The notes under the pieces: generated by a model | The model's database searches: none | The model's input: only the letters and a program-made list of their open reading frames with translations | Told to the model about the DNA's origin: nothing | Position numbers and translations under genes: made by a program | Origin: Magnaporthiopsis rhizophila | Lineage: Eukaryota; Ascomycota; Sordariomycetes; Magnaporthales; Magnaporthaceae | DNA: 64,000 nt | Reading direction: 5' to 3' | Assembly: GCA_003049465.1 (NCBI GenBank) | Contig: PYSS01000130.1 | Location: forward strand, 44,177-108,176 | Part shown: piece by piece, positions 56,911 through 64,000 of the stretch | Position numbering within the stretch: the first letter of the stretch is position 1 | Layout of the letters: each line of letters opens with the position of its first letter

Positions 56911-57049
56911 TGGAAAATTAAAAAAATCCTTAATAATAAAGTATATTACCGCAAATGGTAATATTTAATTAAATGGGTAAGATACGGATATAAGTATAAT
57001 ATATGGAAAAAAAAAACGAATCTTGCAAATTACCAGGAGGCTTTATAAA
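56911..57049 (+). pseudogene. Chromodomain relic at the integrase C-terminus
   Basis: One frame with a single stop reads WKIKKILNNKVYYRKW, stop, YLIKWVRYGYKYNIWKKKTN, LANYQEAL. The W...IL...YLxKWxGY...W...NL pattern is the chromodomain that defines chromoviruses and guides integration to marked chromatin. Confidence 0.75.
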
Positions 57050-57934
57050 AATATCGGTAAAAATAATTATAAAAAGGTTAGCAAATAATAAAAAAGTTTA
57101 ATCCGATAGTGCACCGCCGCAATAGCGAAATATTATTATATTAAAGGTTATATTAAAAATCGAACCCAAAATCTTTCGATAAGGATTAAAATGCGCTATT
57201 ATTATGCTATATAACCTAAAAAAATCGTTAAAAACTTATTAATTTATTTAATTAAAAAAAAATAAGCAGGTTAAGGTTCGGATAAACCCCGAGCCTGTTC
57301 CAATTAAAAGGTAAGGAGGGAAAATTGGGGGATAGTAGGTTTAAAGGTGCGGTAGGAGCCTGTATAACCGTTTTTTCGGCCTTCTTCCGCTCGACCCGTT
57401 CCAACTCCTTAATATTGTTAATTTTGCAACGAATTGCATATATTTTCCTTTTAAACTATATTTTTTTTTATTTGCAAAAATGCTTAATTTAAGCGCTAAT
57501 AGTAAACAATTTTTGTTTAACAGCACGATACTTTTTTTTGGTAACCTCCAGTTTGGCCTTTAGCTTTGCGTGCTGGTTACCGATGGAACGGAGCTATTTT
57601 AGAGTAAGGCCAAAAATATTGTATCGAAACCGCCCTTAACGGATATATTTTACGCACCGAGAAAAGTTTCGGGGGAAAACCTTGCACCTGAAACAACCAA
57701 AAGTTTTGCAAAAAAAACAGAAAAGTATTTTAATTAAGGAAAAAAAAAAGAAAACAAAAAGGTTATTTTGACGGATAATTGATAATGCCGGTTTGCGCTT
57801 TTGTATCCGACCGAACATTTTGTTAGAAAAAAAAGGAACGGGAAATGATAAGGAAAGAAAGGTATTTATTATTGACAGAAAAATGGGGCTGCAGATTTTG
57901 GCCAAAAAAATTTGGCTTAAAAAAGGAAACCTGA

Positions 57935-58426
57935 TATTATAATTATAATTGGCAAAAAATAAAAGGGTTAGGGCTAACCCTTAGCGGAACGCCTTTATTC
58001 CGCAATTATAAAGGCCAGGGGCCAAATAACCAAAGCCAAGCTAAAAAAAGGAAATTATATGATTAGGTATTTATTTAAGCACGGGTGATATGTTTGATAT
58101 ATTTGTTATATAATATAGCAAATATAACAGATATAGCATAATAATATATTTGTTATGTAATATGGCAAATATAATAAATATAGCACAGATATAATAAAAA
58201 GGAGTTGCTGGTATATAAGGCGAGGGGTTTTTATTATGTTAAATAAATTTTTGATTAAGGCTTTGGCATTAGTCAACCTAAATTAGCTCCAAGGCATTCC
58301 TTTGGGCAAGTAATCAAAACCTTTATTATTATCCCAGTTCCCAGCACAAGCGACCTTATAAAAATTTTACTGCTCAGCGCCTCTCCTAGTGTACCTTACC
58401 CTAGAAGCAGAAAACTGTTTGTAACA
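57935..58426 (+). repeat. 3' LTR (492 bp)
   Basis: Starts TATTATAATT and ends TGTAACA, at the boundary to the truncated element. It is more AT-shifted than the 5' LTR. Confidence 0.85.
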
Positions 58427-61400
58427 AAAGGGATTTAAAAATATTCCTAAAAAATATTATAAATATTAAAAACTATTCCAAAAAAATTTGGAAATAGTAT
58501 TACCAAAATATGGACCGTTTAATTATAAGATTAAGTTTAAACCGGAAGCATAATTTAAATATCAAAAGCTGTACCAATTAAACCTTTAATAAAAAAAGCT
58601 ATTACAGGAACAGCTCAAGGAAAAAATTAGAAAGGGATTTACCAAACCTTTCAATTTTCCTATGGAATATAGGATTTTGTTTATTTTTAAAAAAAAACAG
58701 GAAAAAACGGATATATATCAATTATTATCTGTTAAATTAAAAAACAATAAAAAATCGGTATTTTTTATTTTTAATTAATAAATTTAAAAATAGGCTCGGG
58801 AAAAGCCGGTGGTTTACAGCCCTAAATTTACGCAAAACTTATAGCCTGCTAAAAATTAAAAAAAAAAATAAATAAAAAACCACTTTTCGAATTAAGCTTA
58901 AAATTTTCAAATTATTAATAATAATTTTTAAATTTATTAATATACCAGCCACGTTTTAGCAAATAATTAACCATGTATTACAAAAATACCTTAATATTTT
59001 CGCCCTTATATACCTGAATAATATCCTAATTTTTTCAAAAATATTAGAAAAGCACAAATAATATATGCATAAAATATTACAAAAATTGCAAAATACAAAA
59101 CTTTTAATTAACCCAGATAAATATATATAACACTTTTTAAAAATGGTTTTCCTTAGGTTTATTATTAGGCAAGGGAAAATTTGAATAAAACCCAAAAAGG
59201 TACAGGCAATAAAAAATTGGCCTATATTTATCATGGTTAAAAAAGTACAAAACTTTTTAGGATTTTTAAATTTTTACCGAAAATTTATCCAAAATTTTAA
59301 CAAAAAAATTATACCATTTACGGATTTTACCAAAAATAATACCCAATTTTATTAAGGGATATAAAAACAAATAACTTTTAATTTGCTAAAAAAAGCTATT
59401 ATCCAAACACTGGTACTAATAATACCAAACCCAAACAAATCTTTTAAAATTAAAATTAATATATTGGATTTTACTATTAAAAAATAGCTGGAACAGCAAA
59501 ATAACCAAAAAAAATTGCATTTTTGTATATTTTTTTTGCAAAAATTAAATAAACCTAAACTAAATTATCAAATTTATAACAAAAAACTTTTTACTATTAT
59601 TAAAACTTTGGAAAAATGAAAAATATATTTATACAAAACCAACCACCAAATAATAATATACACTAATCATAAAAATTTATTATAATTTACCACCAGCTAA
59701 ACACTAAACAAAAAACAAATTTAATAAAGCCAGTTTTTTTAAAATTATAACCTCCGAATTAAAATTAAAAAAGGGTTAAAAAACAGCCAAACGGATATTT
59801 TAAGCTGTTAATTAAACTATTAAATAAATATACCACCAAAAATATGCATAATTTTGGCCAAAAGATTAAATGGATCCCTAATCCCGGTATAACGGATATT
59901 GGCCAAAATAACCCGACAAAAAAATTAAACCCCAAAAAAAATCCAGCAAATTTATAACCAAATAGCTAATAAATATCAAAAAATTATTAAAATTTGGAAA
60001 AAATTTTGGCAATATTATAAATTTATAAAAATTTATGCCAAAATGCATAATATAATTAAAAATTATAAAAATTATGCAAAAAATAAAACTAATAAGTATA
60101 AACCTTATAAATTATTATAACTTTTGCTAGCATTTAATAAGGTATAGCAAAAAATTACGGCGGATTTTGTTATAAAGCTACCCAAATTAAAACAACCCTT
60201 TATAAATATCCAATATAATAGCATTATAATAATAATTAACCAATTTACCAAATATACCATATACCTGCCGTTTAAAAAAAATGCAAAGGTTATAAACTTA
60301 ACTTATATTTTTATCCGGAATATAATTGCAAAATACGGAATACCGAAATATATAATCTTAAATTAAAACAAATTATTTAATAACAAATTTTGGAAATAGC
60401 TTATAACAAATTTAAGTGCAAAATATGCCTTTTTTATAATTTATTATCCCCAAACGGATAAGCAAACAAAATAAACAAACCAAATTATAAAACAATATTT
60501 ATATTATTTTATTAATTATAAATAAAATAATTGGGTACAATTATTTTTTATAGCTTAATTTGTATATAATAATTTAGTATATAAAAGCACGGAAATTATA
60601 TTATTTTATACAAATTACGGATATATACCTACGGTATACAAAAAATCCAGGGCAGAATTATATATCCCAATAGCAGAAATACAGGTAAAAAAGCTTATCA
60701 AGCTGTATAAAAACCTCCAGAAAAAATTAAAAAAATTGCAACAGCGCATATTTATATAGGCCAATAAAAAAAAATCGAAAAACCAATTTTTAAAAAGGGG
60801 AATAACGTTTATCTTTTTTAATACAATAATAAAACAAAATAATTAAGCAATAAGCTAAATTATAAAAAATTGGAACCGTTCAAAATCCTAAGGAGGATTT
60901 TTAATATTAATTACAAATTTTAACTATTATTAACCATGCATAACCATCCGGTTTTTTATATTAATTTGTTTAAACCAGCATTACCAGGGTTTAAAAATAA
61001 CAAATTAATAAAAATTAACCTAAAATAAAAGTACAAAATCGAAAAAATTTTGGACAAAAAAGTTATCGATAAAATTAAATATTATTTGGTTAAATGAGCA
61101 GGGTACAAAATTAAAAAAAGCATTTAAAAGGAAAAAATAAACCTAAAAGGTGCACCAAAAACTTTTGAAAAATACCAATAAAAAACCTTTGGTAAAAAAT
61201 TAACACCAATACCAAAATTTGGATTTCGGCTCGGAACGCCTGTACCAAAATAAACTTACCTGATTAAAGCAAAACTAATAAATTAAAATCAAAATTAACC
61301 CTATAATCGGCCCAGCTTAAAAATAATAAAGGAAAATTAGGGGCTAACAGGTTTAAAAAAATAATAAAGGCTTATATAGCCGCCTTTTTGGCCTTTTCCT

Positions 61401-62203
61401 GCTCGACCCGTTCCAGTTCCTCTATAAAATTAATCCTATAACGGATTGCACAAATCAATTTTTTATGCTATTATTTTTTCTGTTTACAAAAACGTTCGAT
61501 TTTTGCGTTTACCAACCAACGCTTTTTTTCCGCAACCTTCAGCTCCGCTTCCAGGTAAGCGTGCTAAATGCTATAAATAAGGAGATATTTAAGTAACAGG
61601 CCCAAAATATTGCAGCAGAAATAACCGAAACGGATATACCGGTCGTAGCACAATCGGTTACAGAAAAATGCACTGCACTAAAAAAGGCCATCAGCCTTAT
61701 AATTGGAACAAAAAGATATAATAACGGAGGATAAAATAATAAAAGCAAAAAGGTTATTTCGACAGTTAATCGAAAACGCCAGCTTATACTTTTGCACCCA
61801 ACCAAACATTTTGTTAAAAAAAAAGGGAATGGAAATTAGTAAGGGAAAAAAGGAATTTACCATTAACAAAAAAACAGGGTTGCAAGTATGGCCAAAAAAA
61901 TTTGGCCTAAAAAAGGAAACCTGATATTATAACCATAACTGGCAGGGGATAAAAGGGCTGGGGCTAACCCCCAGCGGAACGCCTTTACCCCGCAGTTAAA
62001 AAAGCCAGGGGCTAAATAACTAAAGCCAGGTAAAAAAAAGGGAGTCACATAATCAAGCACTTACCTAATCACGGGTGATATATTTATTATAAATATAGCA
62101 AATATAGCACGGTGATATATCTGTTATAAATATAGCAAATATAGCACAAGTTTGGCACAAAAGGGTTACGGGTATATAAGGCAAAGGTTTCCTGCTGTAT
62201 TAG
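58427..62203 (+). mobile_element. Truncated RIP-degraded Ty3/gypsy element
   Basis: Begins abruptly inside the protease/RT spacer: its first bases align to about 54302 of the neighbouring element. It continues through reverse transcriptase (YLNN near 59010-59030), RNase H and integrase to a chromodomain-like tail (near 61020-61160) and an LTR from 61925 that is cut at about 62203 by another element. The 5' half is missing. Confidence 0.75.
61925..62203 (+). repeat. LTR fragment (5' part)
   Basis: Starts TATTATAACC. Compared with the 492-bp LTRs it stops in the TGTTAAAT-equivalent region, where an LTR in opposite orientation begins at 62204. Confidence 0.75.
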
Positions 62204-62672
62204 TGTTACAAACGGTTTTCTGCTTTTAGGGTAGGGTATATTAGGAGAGGTGCTGAGCAGTATGATTTTTATAAAGTTGCTTGTGCTGGGGAACTGGAGT
62301 AATAATAAAAATCTCGATTATTTGCCCAAAGGGTTGCTTTGGAGCTAATTTAGGTTAATTAATACCGAGGCCCCAGTTAAGGCTACCTAACATGGTAGGA
62401 AACCTTCGTTTTATATACCCGCAATTTTTTTATACTATGTTTGTGCTATATTTGTTATGTTGCATAACGAATATATTACTGTGCTATATTTGTGTTATAT
62501 TTATTATATTGCATAACGAATATATTATCCGTGCTTAAATAAGTGCCTAATTATATAACTCCCTTTTGGCCTTAGTTATTCGGGCCCGTTAGCCCTTATA
62601 ACTGCGGGATAAAGGTGTACCGCTGGGGGTTAGCCCCAGCCTTTCTGCCTTTTGCCAGTTATGGCTGTAATA
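62204..62672 (-). repeat. 3' LTR (469 bp) of the partial element
   Basis: Starts TGTTACAAACGG and ends TGTAATA; aligns along its length with the LTR at 354-811. Confidence 0.85.
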
Positions 62673-64000
62673 TCAGGTTTTCCTTTTTAGGCCAAATTCT
62701 TTTGGCCAAAACCTGCGGTTCTATCCTTTTGTTAATAATAAATATTTCCCTTTCTTTACCATCTCCCATTTTTTTTTTCTAACAGTATATCTGGTCGGGT
62801 ACAAAAACGGAAAACTATTAATACGCAATTCACCGTTCGCTATAATAATTTGTTTGCTATTCTTTTATCGTTTTTTACCAAAATGCCTTTTTGTTTTGTT
62901 TGTAAAGCATTAGGGTTTGCGTGCTGCGCTGTATCCTTTTGCAATTTTTCTAGGTGCATTAAATATATTTATCAAGGATATTTTTGGTGCAACGTGCTAA
63001 ATCCCTCCCTATCCTAATTTGAAAAGCTTAATCGTTAATATTTTAAAATAAGGGCTAAATTAGAAACGGCAAAGGAGAAGTGCCGTTATGCCAATGCCAA
63101 GGTTAAACATTTGCGCAAGCAGGAAAAAATATAGTTTAAAAAAAAATGCATGCAATCCGTTACGGGATTAATAACATAAAGGAGCTGGAGCAGGTTAAGC
63201 AGGAGGAGGCCGATAAGGCGGCCGTGCAGGCCTCCGCCGCGCCTTTTGATTTGCTAGCCCCCGATTTTCCTCCGTTATTTCCGAGCTGGGCCGATCACGG
63301 GGTTAACCCCAACCTTGATCTGTTGGTTTTGTTTTAACCAGGTAAATTATTTTGGTACGGGCGTTCCGAGCCGAAATCCGAATTCCGGCACTGGTGTTAA
63401 TTTTTTACCAAAAATTTTCCGCTGGTATTTTTCAAAAGCTTTTGGCGCATCTTTTAGGTTTATTTTTTTTTCCCAAATGCTTTTCTCGATTTTGTACCCT
63501 GCTTATTTAATTAAATAATATTTAGTTCCGTTAATGGTTTTTTTGTTTAAAATTTTTTCGATTTTATACTTTTATTTTGGGTCGATTTTTATTAATTTGT
63601 TGCTTTTAAACCCCGGTAATACTAATTTAAGCAAATTGATATAAAAAACCGGATGGTTATGCATGGTTAATAATAATTAAAATTTATAATTAATATTAGA
63701 AATTTTTCTTAGGATTTTAAACGGTTCCAATTTTTTATAGTTTAGCTTATTATTTAATTGTTTTGTTTTAATATTATGTTAAAAAAGATAAACGTTATTC
63801 CTTTTTTTAAAAATCGGTCCCTCGATCCTTTTTTTATTGGCCTGTATAAATATGCGCTATTATAATTTTTTTAGTTTTGCCTGGAGGTTTTTGTGCAGCT
63901 TGGTAAATTTTTTTACCTGTATTTCTGCTATTAAAGTATATGGTCCTGCCCTGGGTTTTTTATATATCGTAAATATATACCCATAATTTGTATAAAACGG
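62204..64000 (-). mobile_element. Minus-strand Ty3/gypsy element entering from the right (partial)
   Basis: 3' LTR at 62204-62672 (469 bp; TGTTACA to TGTAATA), then C-terminal pol sequence on the minus strand; the element continues past the window. Its interior aligns with 812-2100 of the left-hand complete element, and parts near 63150-63340 keep higher GC, so this copy is less degraded there. It is inserted within the LTR of the element at 58427-62203. Confidence 0.8.

Larger units (their letters stand above)
50998..58426 (+). mobile_element. RIP-degraded Ty3/gypsy chromovirus with two 492-bp LTRs
   Basis: 7,429 bp, LTRs 50998-51489 and 57935-58426. The plus strand carries, in order: a Gag-like stretch (about 51660-52070; IYLDGKVKNWFKPIWFDYLK); a degenerate CCHC knuckle (52402-52447; YFKCGKKGYIKKNC, with the first Cys and the His replaced by Tyr); reverse transcriptase (about 54550-55240) with YLDN at 54889-54900; integrase blocks (about 56090-56340; VISEYKTPNKLITNRNKLF, where Asn replaces expected Asp); and a chromodomain (56911-57049; KKILNNKVYYRKW then YLIKWVRYGY). 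All open frames are broken. Flanking pentamers differ (CCGTA left, AAAGG right), so no target duplication is seen. Confidence 0.85.

Noticed and set aside
1..64000. CRISPR array, prophage or bacterial operon structures
   Set aside because: Spliceosomal introns throughout and eukaryotic gene families; no regularly spaced short repeats with unique spacers were seen.

Overview
The window reads as a fungal nuclear chromosome segment from a filamentous ascomycete, probably a Sordariomycete and perhaps one of the Sordariales. Supporting signs are short introns (about 45-140 nt) with GTAAGT-like donors and CTAAC-like branch sites, a het-C/GLTP gene of the Podospora type, a fungal rhodopsin-domain membrane protein, a fungal HSPA12-like Hsp70, and retrotransposons mutated in the way expected from RIP (repeat-induced point mutation). 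The species assignment is inference.

Layout: a gene-bearing island of normal GC (about 12.6-49.3 kb) lies between two very AT-rich blocks (1-12.6 kb and 49.3-64 kb). The AT-rich blocks are piles of RIP-degraded Ty3/gypsy LTR retrotransposons, with chromodomains visible in three of the copies. On the left, a complete element (354-7629, minus strand, 458-bp LTRs, 5-bp target duplication ATTAT) lies next to another element on the plus strand (7630-12248), and probably inside it. A fragment of a pogo/Fot1-type transposase marks the edge of the island. On the right are an unidentified decayed stretch, an element with two 492-bp LTRs (50998-58426), a truncated element (58427-62203), and a minus-strand element (62204 onward) inserted into the truncated one's LTR and running off the window. 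Four reverse transcriptases have the catalytic YLDD changed to YLDN or YLNN, so none can be active.

Genes in the island, left to right: secreted tyrosinase-like protein (+), a stretch of broken coding fragments (16.9-19.3 kb), GT71/MNN2-type mannosyltransferase (+), phospholipase D (-), het-C-like glycolipid transfer protein (+), GPI-anchored Ser/Thr-rich surface protein (-), DUF676-like alpha/beta hydrolase (-), CsbD-like small protein (-), rhodopsin-domain membrane protein with one in-frame stop (+), SET-domain protein with an apparent signal peptide (+), an unidentified gene with a reading-frame break (-), HSPA12-like Hsp70 (-), an unidentified repeat-containing protein (+), and a secreted dienelactone-hydrolase-like protein (-). 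I resolved exon structures by hand; every intact multi-exon model closes in frame.

The genes do not form one pathway. Common themes are the cell surface and secretion (tyrosinase, mannosyltransferase, GPI protein, DLH) and lipid or membrane work (PLD, GLTP, the DUF676-like hydrolase). I found no convincing new multi-gene system. The best leads are the het-C homologue, the single-stop rhodopsin gene, the signal-peptide SET protein, the repeat protein with a tandem repeat array just downstream, the GC-AG intron, and the nested RIP-inactivated chromoviruses that bound the island.
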